A stretch of DNA of 64,000 nt from Erysipelotrichaceae bacterium OPF54 (GCA_022834735.1 BQKD01000001.1:1589659-1653658); one strand, 5' to 3'. Counted from the stretch's first letter, positions 7,240 to 15,064 are shown. Program-made: numbers and translations. The notes: a model not told the origin generated them from the letters alone.

Positions 7240-8679
7240 TTATACTGTGATCCGGAACGGAAACAGCGGGAGCCCGTTTTCGTTCCATGTCACATGGTCC
7301 ACATTGTTCTGCCACGCATAGGCGATCGTTCTGGCTGGTGCAGGCACATGAAGCCTGCCATCATGGATCCGTGCGTTCCTTTCCTTCCCGTCCACATGGA
7401 CGACGATCCCGCCTTCTTCGATCCCTTCGAAAACGAGAACGATCCCGCTGCCGGTCTTTTCGAAATGTTTCAGCCGTGCGTACTGCCAGCCCAGGTCCAT
7501 CCCGTAAAGCGTCTCGAGGCAGAGCATGCCAAGCCGTCTGCCGAACTGCAGCTTGTCGGTCGGATGAATATTGTAGGAATCGCCCAGATCGATCGTGCAC
7601 AGGATGTGCGTATGTGTCTTTTTTGATGACATTTCGTATTGAGCCTGACGAATGATTGGCCATGTTTCCGGATACGTTTCCTCGATATAGCTTGGCAGCT
7701 GAACGAGGAAAAAAGGAAGATCGTCGCGCAGCTCCCTGCGCCAGGAATCGATCAGAAGTGAAAGCAGAGGCTCATAAGCTGACGCGTTCTTTGCATCTTC
7801 CTCGCCCTGATACCACCATACGGCTTTGTATTTTAAACGGCTGATCCTTGAAAACATCATGTCATGCAGGCCGCCAGGCCGGCCAAAATCCTTCTTGCCT
7901 TTCGGTCCTGGCCATGGCGTATGACCTAGATCGTGTTTGAGCCAGGACATCGGCCGGTCCGGATACATGCGCTGATAGGCTGCCACATCGTCCAGGTATT
8001 TCGCTACGATCCGGACATATTGTTCTCTTTTGATGTCTTCCTGCTCTTCGCTCTGATCGCAAATGTCGTTCCAGTATTTGTCGTAGAATATATTTCGGAT
8101 CAGCGGATCGCTTTGAAGGGCTGTTTCGCCGATCCAGCAGGATGCGCTCGTACCGCCCTTGTAGCACTCTACGATCCCTAACGGAACGTCGGTATGCTTT
8201 TTTATTTCGGCCAGCGCATAGACGGCCACGGCCGAATCATTGGCCAGATTGCTCTTGTCCAGCACTTTCCATTCGAGCTTTCTGCTGACCGGCTGCTCAG
8301 GATATTCGACCTGCGGCACATACAGTACGCGCAGATCCATATCCTGGACGAGCTGCTGGGCTTCTTTGAAATGCGCTTCATTTTGTAGCACGTATTCCAT
8401 ATTGCTTTGTCCGGCGGCGAGGAAAAGATCTCCAACTGCCACATCGTTCAGGCTGATCGTTTCCGATCCGGCCGACACTTCGAGGACCAGTGCTCTGGAA
8501 GCAGAAAAGGGGTCCAATACGACATGCCACGTTCCGTCACCGGAAGCGGCCGTCTGTCTGGACTGATCGGCAAGCCGGACCTGGACGGTTTGTCCGGGAT
8601 CGGCTGTTCCCTGCAGTTCAACTGGCTTGCCGCGCTGAATAAGCATATGATCGGTAAAAACTTCCGCTAGCTTCAACAT
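7240..8679 (-). CDS. sialate O-acetylesterase-like SGNH hydrolase
   Basis: 479 residues. Block FLAAGQSNMEY (nucleophile Ser in GQSN) and the later VWWYQGEEDA motif place it in the SASA/SGNH family, which removes acetyl groups from sialic acids or other acylated glycans. An N-terminal beta-sandwich (about 1-90) precedes the SGNH domain, and another beta region closes the chain. No signal peptide is seen, so it is probably intracellular and acts on imported oligosaccharides. It follows the GH1 gene by 30 bases with no terminator between. The substrate could be another acetylated sugar such as xylan fragments. Confidence 0.85.
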   Translation of the reverse strand: MLKLAEVFTDHMLIQRGKPVELQGTADPGQTVQVRLADQSRQTAASGDGTWHVVLDPFSASRALVLEVSAGSETISLNDVAVGDLFLAAGQSNMEYVLQNEAHFKEAQQLVQDMDLRVLYVPQVEYPEQPVSRKLEWKVLDKSNLANDSAVAVYALAEIKKHTDVPLGIVECYKGGTSASCWIGETALQSDPLIRNIFYDKYWNDICDQSEEQEDIKREQYVRIVAKYLDDVAAYQRMYPDRPMSWLKHDLGHTPWPGPKGKKDFGRPGGLHDMMFSRISRLKYKAVWWYQGEEDAKNASAYEPLLSLLIDSWRRELRDDLPFFLVQLPSYIEETYPETWPIIRQAQYEMSSKKTHTHILCTIDLGDSYNIHPTDKLQFGRRLGMLCLETLYGMDLGWQYARLKHFEKTGSGIVLVFEGIEEGGIVVHVDGKERNARIHDGRLHVPAPARTIAYAWQNNVDHVTWNENGLPLFPFRITV

Positions 8680-8708
8680 CTTGTTTCCTTCCTGTCTGTT
8701 CTGATTTC

Positions 8709-10118
8709 CTATTTCAGCTGATCGGTGTCGTACAGGAAGCCGTGATCTTCCGTGACCTGCTTGAGCCAGTGTCCCGATTTTTTGATCGTGCGCTTCTGGT
8801 CGTTGAGATCGACGGCGATAAATCCGTAGCGGTTCTTGTAGGCGTTGTTCCAGCTCCAGCAGTCAAAGGCTGTCCATGCATGATAGCCGAAGCAGTTGCT
8901 GCCTTCCTGGATCGCTTTATTGAGCCATGCCAGATGTTCCTTGTAGAAATCGATGCGGTAGTCATCCTGGATATTGCCGTTTTCATCGCGGTATTTTTCC
9001 TCGCCTTCGACACCCATTCCGTTTTCGGAAATGAACCATTTCACGTTGTGATAATTGTTCTGGATATTTTTTGCGATATCGTAAATGGCCTTCGGATAAA
9101 TTTCCCAGCCGCGGTACGGGTTCATGCGTTTGCCCGGCATATCGTATTCGTCATAATACCATGTCGGCATCCATTCGCCTTCCTGTTTTCCTTCCGGCGC
9201 TTTGACCCGTTTAGGCTGATAGTAATTGACACCGATAAAGTCGACCGTATTGTTTCTGATCGTTTCCAGTTCCTTTTCATCGGCATCCCATAAAACATGA
9301 TCTTTTTTCAGGATATCAGTCAGCAGGGCCGGGAACGTTCCGTTGACTGCCGGATCGACAAACGAATAGTTGAAGAACGCGTCCGCGAACGCAGCCGCTT
9401 CCCGATCCTCTTTCGAATCGCTGCGCGGATAAGCGGGTGTCAGGTTCATGATGATACCGATCTCGCCGCCAAGATCCATGGAGTGATAAATTTCCACCGC
9501 TTTGGCGGATGCAAGGTTCAGATTGAAAATGACCTGTACGGCTTCTTTTCCTTTGCCGATGTATTTCGGATAGTGGAACCCGAACAGATATCCGGCTTCC
9601 GGAATGACCATCGGTTCGTTGAATGTTGTCCAGTACGGGACATCCTTTCCAAAGCATTCGAATGCGGTGCGGGCGAATTTGGCAAACAGATCGACAACGT
9701 GCTTGCTTTCCCATCCGCCGTACTTCTTGAACAGTTCGATCGGAAGGTCGAAATGATGAAGGTTCATGACTAGGATGATCCCGTTTTTCTTTGCTTCGGC
9801 GATCACATCTTTATAGAATGCGACTGCGTCCTCGTCCGGTTCTCCGGTTTCCAGATCCTTGATCAGACGCGACCACTGAATGCTTGTACGGAAGGAATTC
9901 ATGCCGATCTGTTTCATCATCGCGAAGTCTTCTTTGTATTTGTGATAGAAATCGCTGGCAACATCCGGACCGACTCCGTTGAAGAAATCGTTGCGCCGGG
10001 TGCGGTACCAGTAATCCATTACGTTTTCATGACGTTTTTCAAACCATCCTTCGGTCTGCGGTCCGCTTGTCGCGGCGCCCCACCAGAAGTTTTCAGGAAA
10101 TTGTACTTTTTGTTCCAT
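8709..10118 (-). CDS. glycoside hydrolase family 1 (beta-glucosidase or 6-phospho-beta-glucosidase)
   Basis: 469-residue TIM-barrel glycosidase. The N-terminal FPENFWWGAATSGPQTEG, the acid/base motif TFNEPM and the nucleophile motif ISENGMG are all present. Near the C-terminus CWSWNNAYKNRYGF has Ser and Tyr at positions used by 6-phospho enzymes, but the expected Lys is displaced by one residue, so phospho-specificity is undecided. Cytosolic, with no signal peptide. It is the first gene of a two-gene operon with the esterase, transcribed away from a GntR/UTRA regulator whose operators overlap its -35 box, so expression is probably induced by a sugar phosphate. Confidence 0.92.
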   Translation of the reverse strand: MEQKVQFPENFWWGAATSGPQTEGWFEKRHENVMDYWYRTRRNDFFNGVGPDVASDFYHKYKEDFAMMKQIGMNSFRTSIQWSRLIKDLETGEPDEDAVAFYKDVIAEAKKNGIILVMNLHHFDLPIELFKKYGGWESKHVVDLFAKFARTAFECFGKDVPYWTTFNEPMVIPEAGYLFGFHYPKYIGKGKEAVQVIFNLNLASAKAVEIYHSMDLGGEIGIIMNLTPAYPRSDSKEDREAAAFADAFFNYSFVDPAVNGTFPALLTDILKKDHVLWDADEKELETIRNNTVDFIGVNYYQPKRVKAPEGKQEGEWMPTWYYDEYDMPGKRMNPYRGWEIYPKAIYDIAKNIQNNYHNVKWFISENGMGVEGEEKYRDENGNIQDDYRIDFYKEHLAWLNKAIQEGSNCFGYHAWTAFDCWSWNNAYKNRYGFIAVDLNDQKRTIKKSGHWLKQVTEDHGFLYDTDQLK

Positions 10119-10144
10119 TTTTAAATGCCTCTCTTTTTGATTTT

Positions 10145-10173
10145 ATTGTAGTGGGAACAAGCCAAATTGTCTA
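10145..10173 (-). promoter_or_regulatory. promoter of the GH1-esterase operon
   Basis: On the minus strand: -35 TAGACA (10173-10168), exactly 17 bases, then -10 TACAAT (10150-10145). The -35 lies inside operator 1. Confidence 0.75.
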
Positions 10174-10178
10174 GACAT
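10166..10178. promoter_or_regulatory. operator 1 (GntR/HutC-type palindrome)
   Basis: Perfect palindrome TGTCTAGACA at 10168-10177 within AATTGTCTAGACAT. It resembles the TGGTCTAGACCA-type sites known for NagR/YvoA regulators of the same subfamily. It covers the -35 of the GH1 promoter. Confidence 0.75.
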
Positions 10179-10197
10179 TTTATGAAAGTTTTTTTGT

Positions 10198-10211
10198 TAG
10201 TATAGACAATT
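10198..10211. promoter_or_regulatory. operator 2, inverted relative to operator 1
   Basis: TAGTATAGACAATT, whose complement AATTGTCTATACTA matches operator 1 at most positions. It covers the -35 of the gntR promoter, so autoregulation is likely. Confidence 0.7.
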
Positions 10212-10231
10212 TAATCGCTGAACTATAAAAT
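10203..10231 (+). promoter_or_regulatory. gntR promoter
   Basis: -35 TAGACA at 10203-10208, 17-base spacer, -10 TAAAAT at 10226-10231. The arrangement mirrors the opposite promoter, with the same -35 hexamer. Confidence 0.72.
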
Positions 10232-10269
10232 AGAATCAAACAAAACGGTAACTGCAGGAGAAAAACGAT

Positions 10270-10983
10270 ATGATCCCTAAATATAAAATGATATACGATG
10301 AACTGAAGGATGCGATCCAGGAAGGCGAATACGGGCCGGGTGCCAAGCTGCCTGACGAGATCACGCTCTGCCAGATTTATGCCTGTTCGCGGATGACAGT
10401 AAAAAAGGCGCTCGACATCCTTGTCGAGGAAGGAATGATCTACCGCAAGCAGGGACAGGGCAGTTTCGTCCTCAACAAGCCGATCGACTCCGCGCCTTAT
10501 GAATACAACGAATTCCCGATTGGCGGATTCGACCGCTCGCGCCACGATGAAGTTTCGTCGAAGCTGATCGAATTCAAGCTGGATTTCGCGTCTAAAAAAG
10601 TCGCGCACGCCCTTCATTTGAAGGAAAACGAACCGGTCTATGAAATCGTGCGCCTTCGTCTGTACGACAACGAACCGTATGTGATCGAACATACGTATAT
10701 GCCGGTCAATCTGATCCCGGGCATCAATGAAGAGGTGCTGAACCATTCGATCTATGCCTATATCGAGCACGACCTCAATATGCGCATCGCCTCGGCAAGG
10801 CAGACGACAAGGGCGGATGTTTCCAATGCGCTCGAACACGAAGTGCTTGGTCTCAAGGATATCGAGCCGGTGCTCGAGGTCGAGCAGATCGCCTATCTCG
10901 ACAACGGGGTGCCGTTCGAATATTCTTTTTCGAGACACCGCTATGACAAGTTCAAGTTCACATCCTTTTCCCTGCGCCGGTGA
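10270..10983 (+). CDS. GntR family regulator with UTRA domain (HutC subfamily)
   Basis: 237 residues. The N-terminal winged helix (about 1-68) contains YGPGAKLPDEITLCQIYACSR and MTVKKALDILVEEGMIYRKQGQGSFV. The remainder (about 85-235) is a UTRA ligand domain, as in NagR/TreR/FrlR, which usually senses sugar phosphates. The ATG follows GCAGGAG. It is divergent from the GH1-esterase operon, and two related operators occupy both -35 regions, so it most likely represses both the operon and itself. The effector is not readable from the sequence. Confidence 0.93.
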   Translation: MIPKYKMIYDELKDAIQEGEYGPGAKLPDEITLCQIYACSRMTVKKALDILVEEGMIYRKQGQGSFVLNKPIDSAPYEYNEFPIGGFDRSRHDEVSSKLIEFKLDFASKKVAHALHLKENEPVYEIVRLRLYDNEPYVIEHTYMPVNLIPGINEEVLNHSIYAYIEHDLNMRIASARQTTRADVSNALEHEVLGLKDIEPVLEVEQIAYLDNGVPFEYSFSRHRYDKFKFTSFSLRR

Positions 10984-10990
10984 GGTTGAT

Positions 10991-11018
10991 TTGTATTTTT
11001 TCAAGTATTTGCTAAAAT
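10991..11018 (+). promoter_or_regulatory. putative lepB promoter
   Basis: TTGTAT at 10991-10996, 16-base spacer, TAAAAT at 11013-11018, immediately after the gntR stop. Confidence 0.6.
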
Positions 11019-11039
11019 AGAAGTATTGGAGAAATACAA

Positions 11040-11660
11040 ATGAGCAAAAAACCAACTATCAAAAAACGGAAAACAAATTTTAGATATAACGAAAACGACG
11101 AGCGGACGATCCTGGAAGATATTTTATCGTTTGTCAGCACATTCCTGATCGTTTCTGTCATCATCGTGCTGGTCACATCTTTTTTGATCAAGCCTGCCGT
11201 GATCCGGGGACGGAGCATGTATCCCAACTTTCAAAATGGCGAATGGGGCTTTTCCAATGTGATCGCCTCGGCTGTAGAAGGGATCGAAAAAGGCGATATC
11301 GTTCTTGCCCGATCGACGAGCGAAAACGGAGAACCGACAACGATCATCAAGCGCGTGATCGGCATGCCGGGCGAAACGATCGAATGCAGAGACGAGCAGG
11401 TGTATATCAATGGCGAGCCGCTTGATGAAAGCGCCTATCTTGACAATGATCATGCCAAGGAATGGAAGCAGATGAACGGATATTTCAACTACAACTTCGA
11501 TCCGGTGACGCTGGGCGAGGATGAATACTTCCTGATGGGCGACAACCGCCCGATCTCGATGGATTCGAGGGATACGGGTCCGTATAAAAAATCAGCGATC
11601 CTGGCCAAGGATTTTCTGGTCCTCTATCCTTTCGAAAATTTCGGTTACTACGAAAAATAA
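11040..11660 (+). CDS. lepB: signal peptidase I
   Basis: 206-residue membrane-anchored serine protease that removes signal peptides from exported proteins. A cytosolic basic N-terminus is followed by one helix (FVSTFLIVSVIIVLVTSFLI). Catalytic Ser is in GRSMYPNF and catalytic Lys in IIKRVIGMPGE; the conserved box MGDNRPISMDSRDTG follows. Gram-positive-type size with a single helix. The gene appears monocistronic, with its own promoter and a downstream hairpin. Confidence 0.96.
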   Translation: MSKKPTIKKRKTNFRYNENDERTILEDILSFVSTFLIVSVIIVLVTSFLIKPAVIRGRSMYPNFQNGEWGFSNVIASAVEGIEKGDIVLARSTSENGEPTTIIKRVIGMPGETIECRDEQVYINGEPLDESAYLDNDHAKEWKQMNGYFNYNFDPVTLGEDEYFLMGDNRPISMDSRDTGPYKKSAILAKDFLVLYPFENFGYYEK

Positions 11661-11677
11661 ACAAATATCTGACAAAT

Positions 11678-11707
11678 TGAGAGGCGGATCCTTCTGTCTC
11701 TCTTTTT
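11678..11707 (+). terminator. possible terminator after lepB
   Basis: Short GAGAG/CTCTC stem with a long loop, followed by TTTTT. Moderate quality. Transposon copy A begins 31 bases later. Confidence 0.5.
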
Positions 11708-11731
11708 AGTGGAATTTGTTTTGTCCGATCT

Positions 11732-11737
11732 GTTGAA
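11732..11737. repeat. target-site duplication, left of copy A (GTTGAA)
   Basis: GTTGAA directly before the terminal TGTAG of copy A; the same six bases follow the other end at 15059-15064. Confidence 0.85.
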
Positions 11738-11748
11738 TGTAGCGCGTC
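11738..11748 (+). repeat. terminal inverted repeat, left end of copy A
   Basis: TGTAGCGCGTC; pairs with TGTAGAGCGTC at the other end (15058-15048 on the minus strand), one mismatch. Confidence 0.85.
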
Positions 11749-11870
11749 AAATTCTGTTAGTCGGAAACGTCAAATATTTTTATACACATCTGGAAGAGAA
11801 ACGCACTTTATTTTGTCCGGCCTCGCTTTATTTTGGCTTCAGAAGCATTTTATTTTATTTCTTTCTGTTC

Positions 11871-11900
11871 AAAAAAAGCCGTCTTGTCAAAAACGGCTTT
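11871..11900 (-). terminator. terminator of transposon operon, copy A
   Basis: Minus-strand stem AAAGCCGT/ACGGCTTT followed by seven T, right after the small-protein stop. The other strand also ends in T, so it can work both ways. Confidence 0.85.
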
Positions 11901-11903
11901 TAA

Positions 11904-12191
11904 TCAATAATTTCCTATGTTCTCGAATTCTTTCTGGTATACTCTTTCCACTATACATGCCAGGATCCAGCTGTTCCTCTTTCCCAGCGCTTTTCTGATC
12001 GACGGATGGATCTCGAAATCATTCTTGAAGAATAAATGGCCAAAATTATTCATATAGTTTTCTACAAAATACATCAGCTCTTCATTGCTCAGTTTATAGG
12101 CTCCGTACATCTTCATCGCTCTTTTCAGCTGTTCGATCATCACTTTTCTCGTCGTCGGCCAGTTGATCAACATCCGTTCATCTTCTTTCAT
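11904..12191 (-). CDS. small helical transposon protein (95 aa), copy A
   Basis: 95 residues, mostly predicted helix (TTRKVMIEQLKRAMKMYGAY, LSNEELMYFVENYMNN), ending SWILACIVERVYQKEFEN. I recognise no named family. It lies directly after the ATPase gene (6-base gap) and just before the operon terminator, and the same gene is present in copy B. In Tn7-like systems the gene after the ATPase often encodes a target-choice or accessory factor, so that is a possible role. No HTH or zinc motif is obvious. Confidence 0.8.
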   Translation of the reverse strand: MKEDERMLINWPTTRKVMIEQLKRAMKMYGAYKLSNEELMYFVENYMNNFGHLFFKNDFEIHPSIRKALGKRNSWILACIVERVYQKEFENIGNY

Positions 12192-12197
12192 ATGTTC

Positions 12198-13004
12198 TCA
12201 CCCCAGTTCTACTTCGTTATGTGCTTTCATCACGATCTCTGCGTCGATGATCCGCTTTTCTTCGTTCGCTCCTTCGATCAGGCATTTCGACAACAGATTG
12301 TTCAGTTTCCGGATTGATCCGCCTGCGATATTATATGCGGCACGCACCGCGTCTTCTTCGAACACCTTTTCTCTGCTTCCGCATTCTTTCATGCAGAAAT
12401 CCACATATTCCTGTGCCTCTTCTCCTTTCAGACCTTCCATGAAATAATTGATCACGATCCTCTGGCGCAGGGCGTCATGCACCTGCTTTTTCAGGATCGT
12501 GTTCAGGCTCGTCTGCCCGCTCAGGATCAGGATACAGTAGTTCTTCGAGTCCATCTCGAAATTGAGGAGCATGGTCAGATCGTTGAAGACGCTCGTGCTC
12601 AGATACTGCGCTTCGTCGATCACGATGACCGGCGTGCACTTCTTTTCTTTTGCCATGTATTCGATGGCTTCCTGTACCTGCCGGAACAGGTCGCTCTTTC
12701 TGAATTTGGGCTCCAGCCCCAGCCCGCAGGCCAGCTGCCGGTAAAAGTCGATGACCGATACCGTAGACATCTGGATGTAGACCACTTTGTACAGCGACGG
12801 GTTCAGACTGCCGGCAAATTCGCGGATGGCCGATGTTTTTCCTGTTCCCGGACTTCCTGTGAACAATCCGATCCCTTTCGCTTTTTTCAGGTAGTCCAGC
12901 CGTCCTTTCAGGTTCGCCGTATCTTCGCTCCGGTATAATTTGTGATATTTCGTTTCTTTCTCGAACGGCATCTGCTTCAGTCCGTAAAATACTTTGGCTT
13001 CCAT
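12198..13004 (-). CDS. TnsC/TniB/IstB-like AAA+ ATPase of the transposon, copy A
   Basis: 268 residues. Walker A is GSPGTGKT (residues 50-57) and Walker B is VIVIDEAQ (126-133), with QTSLNTILKK and RQRIVINYF as sensor-like segments. ATPases of this group bind DNA, select or mark the target and activate a D,D,E transposase. The N-terminal YGLKQMPFEKE resembles ExeA-type AAA proteins, a common database label for this group. It begins one base after the transposase stop with an AGGAGG site inside that gene's end. Identical to the protein of copy B. Confidence 0.92.
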   Translation of the reverse strand: MEAKVFYGLKQMPFEKETKYHKLYRSEDTANLKGRLDYLKKAKGIGLFTGSPGTGKTSAIREFAGSLNPSLYKVVYIQMSTVSVIDFYRQLACGLGLEPKFRKSDLFRQVQEAIEYMAKEKKCTPVIVIDEAQYLSTSVFNDLTMLLNFEMDSKNYCILILSGQTSLNTILKKQVHDALRQRIVINYFMEGLKGEEAQEYVDFCMKECGSREKVFEEDAVRAAYNIAGGSIRKLNNLLSKCLIEGANEEKRIIDAEIVMKAHNEVELG

Positions 13005-13005
13005 A

Positions 13006-14241
13006 TTACTCCTCCTCTCTGAAGCGCATGTGCTGCCTTCTTCTGATCCGGCTGTTCTCCACCTTGTCGACCGTCCGGATCGGGATCAGCTTTCCGTCCA
13101 TCCCTAGCAGCCAGGCCTTTCTCCTGTCTTCGGGATCCATCTTCACCTTTACTGTCTCGCGCATGTATTCGGCCGGCACCTCGTAGCTGATCCCGTCGAT
13201 CACGAGTGTCGAATCGGTCCTCACCTTTCTTTCGTACGTATGCAGGAAATACTGTTCCACCGCTTCGTCAGGAAGGAAGCGGAACCGCTGTGCATCCTTC
13301 AGATAGCGCTGGCGCGGCGTCATATCTTTCAGCGAAGCGTGTTGGCAGTTGATGTATTTCTGAAGATAGTCCCCGAAAGATTCCCGGACCTCTTCGATCG
13401 TCTGATAGGCATTCCAGTCCGAACAGCGCAGCCAGTGGTCCTTGAACGTTCGGAATGCGCGCTCCTGTTTTCCTTTCGCGCTTCCGTCCCGCACCGGCGC
13501 ATGCACCAGGGCGACCCCCAGTCTTGCACAGATCATATTCAGCTGGTGGTTGTCATAAGGCGAACCATTGTCTACATACAGTACAGACGGGATCCCGTAA
13601 GTCATGACCGCGTTCTTCAGGATCTTCTGAAAGTTGACGGCCGTATCGGCTTCAAAGATTCCCCAGCCCACGATCATCCGGGATGCGTCATCCAGGATAG
13701 AAACCAGATACAGCCTGTGTCCGGCCAGCCTGTATAGATAGGATGTATCGGCCTGCCAGACCTGGTTGGCAAATTCTTTCTCGAACGCTCTGCGCTCTTT
13801 TCCCTGATGGATCGGTTCGAGACGGCTCTGAGGCAGAGAACGCACGAAACGATCGATCGTGGACTGGGAAACGCGGGCCGGGATAAACCCTTCTTCGATG
13901 AGCCGCGCACGCAGGACCGTATTGATGATGCGCGGATACTGCCGGCGCAGAGCGATGATGCGTTCCTGCGCCTCGGGACTCAGAGTTCGGGAAGTCCCCT
14001 TGTCGCTCCTGGGACGGGAAATCAGTCCATCGAATCCGCCGGAACGGTATTCATAGGCCCAGTGAGCGAAAGTCTGCCATGAAAATGATTTTTTGACACC
14101 GGAGACCGGGTTTTCGAATTCTTTTTCGGCAAGATGACGGTAAAACTGACGGTTTGTCGAAAAAGGATGAGTGCCGGAAATGACAGGAGCGATGATCCCG
14201 AATTTCCATAAAGCGATTTTTTCCTTGTCGGTTTGATCCAT
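13006..14241 (-). CDS. D,D(35)E transposase (rve integrase core), copy A
   Basis: 411 residues from the ATG at 14241, which follows AAAGGAGG; the open frame upstream has no such site. The N-terminal HTH regions (about 20-135) include a Mu-type/HTH_29-like block. The catalytic core has D165 in WQADTSY, D224 in YVDNGSPYD and E260 in GKQERAF, exactly 35 residues between the last two. The C-terminal beta domain (TLVIDGISYEVP) is typical of TniA/TnsB/IS481-related enzymes. It cuts and joins the transposon ends. All acidic residues are intact, so it is potentially active. Confidence 0.95.
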   Translation of the reverse strand: MDQTDKEKIALWKFGIIAPVISGTHPFSTNRQFYRHLAEKEFENPVSGVKKSFSWQTFAHWAYEYRSGGFDGLISRPRSDKGTSRTLSPEAQERIIALRRQYPRIINTVLRARLIEEGFIPARVSQSTIDRFVRSLPQSRLEPIHQGKERRAFEKEFANQVWQADTSYLYRLAGHRLYLVSILDDASRMIVGWGIFEADTAVNFQKILKNAVMTYGIPSVLYVDNGSPYDNHQLNMICARLGVALVHAPVRDGSAKGKQERAFRTFKDHWLRCSDWNAYQTIEEVRESFGDYLQKYINCQHASLKDMTPRQRYLKDAQRFRFLPDEAVEQYFLHTYERKVRTDSTLVIDGISYEVPAEYMRETVKVKMDPEDRRKAWLLGMDGKLIPIRTVDKVENSRIRRRQHMRFREEE

Positions 14242-14306
14242 AAAGCAGAATCCTCCTTTGAGATTACTGTACCGGGCTAAAAAGAGGAAAGCGACGGACA
14301 AATGAT

Positions 14307-14846
14307 TCAGGAAGGAGAAAAAAGACCATAGACAAAGGGTGCAGATAAAATAGTGTGAGGCGAAAAATAGGCGCATTCATGAAAACGAAGAAAACTCTTC
14401 AGAAAGGCATGCATAGAAGAACGGATATGAGCAAGAAGATCATACGGGCTACGGTCAAGATCGCGGATCATGATACAGGAGAGGAAAAGCAGAGAGGAAT
14501 AGCGGTCGATCCATCGGCGCAGGGTCGTTCTGGAAATATCAAAAAGCGCAGCCGTTCTCGACTTGTTGCCGGCACAAGGTCCGCAGCAGTACTGAAAGAG
14601 CACTTCAAAAATAAAAGGATAGGAAAACGAAGAAAACGGACGGGCATCATAAGGGAGTATGGTATGATAGGAGCCGCAGGAAGGACAAAAAACGACACGA
14701 ACCCGTAAGCGTTTTGTCGGATTGGAAGGAGAGAGGCAGAAACGGGAGTAGGATGAGTAATCGAGCATCTGGCCGCGCGCCCCGCAGGACGGGCAGGATA
14801 AATCATGCGAAAAAGGGTTGTCGAAAGCCGAAAAATTGATTATCAT
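14307..14846 (-). CDS. DUF6431-like zinc-ribbon/HTH protein of the transposon, copy A
   Basis: 179 residues from the ATG at 14846. Two CPSCG knuckles (C18/C21 and C54/C57) form a likely zinc ribbon. The region ALFDISRTTLRRWIDRYSS (about 100-118) looks like a helix-turn-helix, and a CCGPCAG cluster lies between them. DUF6431 proteins accompany transposases in Bacillota (recalled from family knowledge); the biochemical role is not known to me. A DNA-binding or target-selection role is inference. No strong ribosome binding site precedes the ATG. A TTG-initiated frame extends to 14933. The transposase start follows its stop by 65 bases. Confidence 0.75.
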   Translation of the reverse strand: MIINFSAFDNPFSHDLSCPSCGARGQMLDYSSYSRFCLSPSNPTKRLRVRVVFCPSCGSYHTILPYDARPFSSFSYPFIFEVLFQYCCGPCAGNKSRTAALFDISRTTLRRWIDRYSSLLFLSCIMIRDLDRSPYDLLAHIRSSMHAFLKSFLRFHECAYFSPHTILSAPFVYGLFSPS

Positions 14847-14967
14847 AAAATTGTTCGTTAGGACGGGAGAGAGTTTGTTCGCAAAACAATTAGGGCTCTC
14901 TCTTTTTTTGCGCCTAACACCTTTCCATGTCAATCATCTCATAAAATGAAAATAATGTGACGAAAAA

Positions 14968-15017
14968 AAGCAGAATAAATTCATCGTGAAATGATCGATG
15001 ATGAATTTATTCTGCTT
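14968..15017. repeat. 18-bp perfect inverted repeat near the right end of copy A
   Basis: Arms 14968-14985 and 15000-15017 are perfectly complementary over 18 bases (outermost AAGCAG/CTGCTT), with a 14-base loop. Reading inward from the flank the hairpin is followed by seven T, so it would stop transcripts entering the transposon. Confidence 0.9.
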
Positions 15018-15047
15018 GTCTTTATAAATAAGCGAGGATAGCAGGAC

Positions 15048-15058
15048 GACGCTCTACA
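15048..15058 (-). repeat. terminal inverted repeat, right end of copy A
   Basis: TGTAGAGCGTC on the minus strand. Confidence 0.85.
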
Positions 15059-15064
15059 GTTGAA
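15059..15064. repeat. target-site duplication, right of copy A (GTTGAA)
   Basis: Same six bases as 11732-11737. Five of them (TTGAA) form the start of the -35 box of the downstream gene. Confidence 0.85.

Larger units (their letters stand above)
11738..15058 (-). mobile_element. four-gene Tn552/Tn5053/Tn7-like transposon, copy A (3,321 bp)
   Basis: The boundaries are set by comparison with copy B at 29884-33204: the shared sequence stops at the same points. Ends read TGTAGCGCGTC (left) and TGTAGAGCGTC (right end, complement strand), an 11-base inverted repeat with one mismatch. GTTGAA is duplicated at both flanks. Order from the right end: DUF6431-like zinc ribbon, D,D(35)E transposase, AAA ATPase, small helical protein, then a terminator. 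A long hairpin lies just inside the right end. The transposase/ATPase pair has sizes like Tn552 p480/p271. Family placement is by architecture, not by search. Confidence 0.92.

Noticed and set aside
10180-11055. 291-codon minus-strand frame opposite gntR
   Set aside because: It is an antisense shadow: Arg/Asp/Phe/Ile-rich with no motif, and gntR on the other strand has clear domains and a ribosome binding site.
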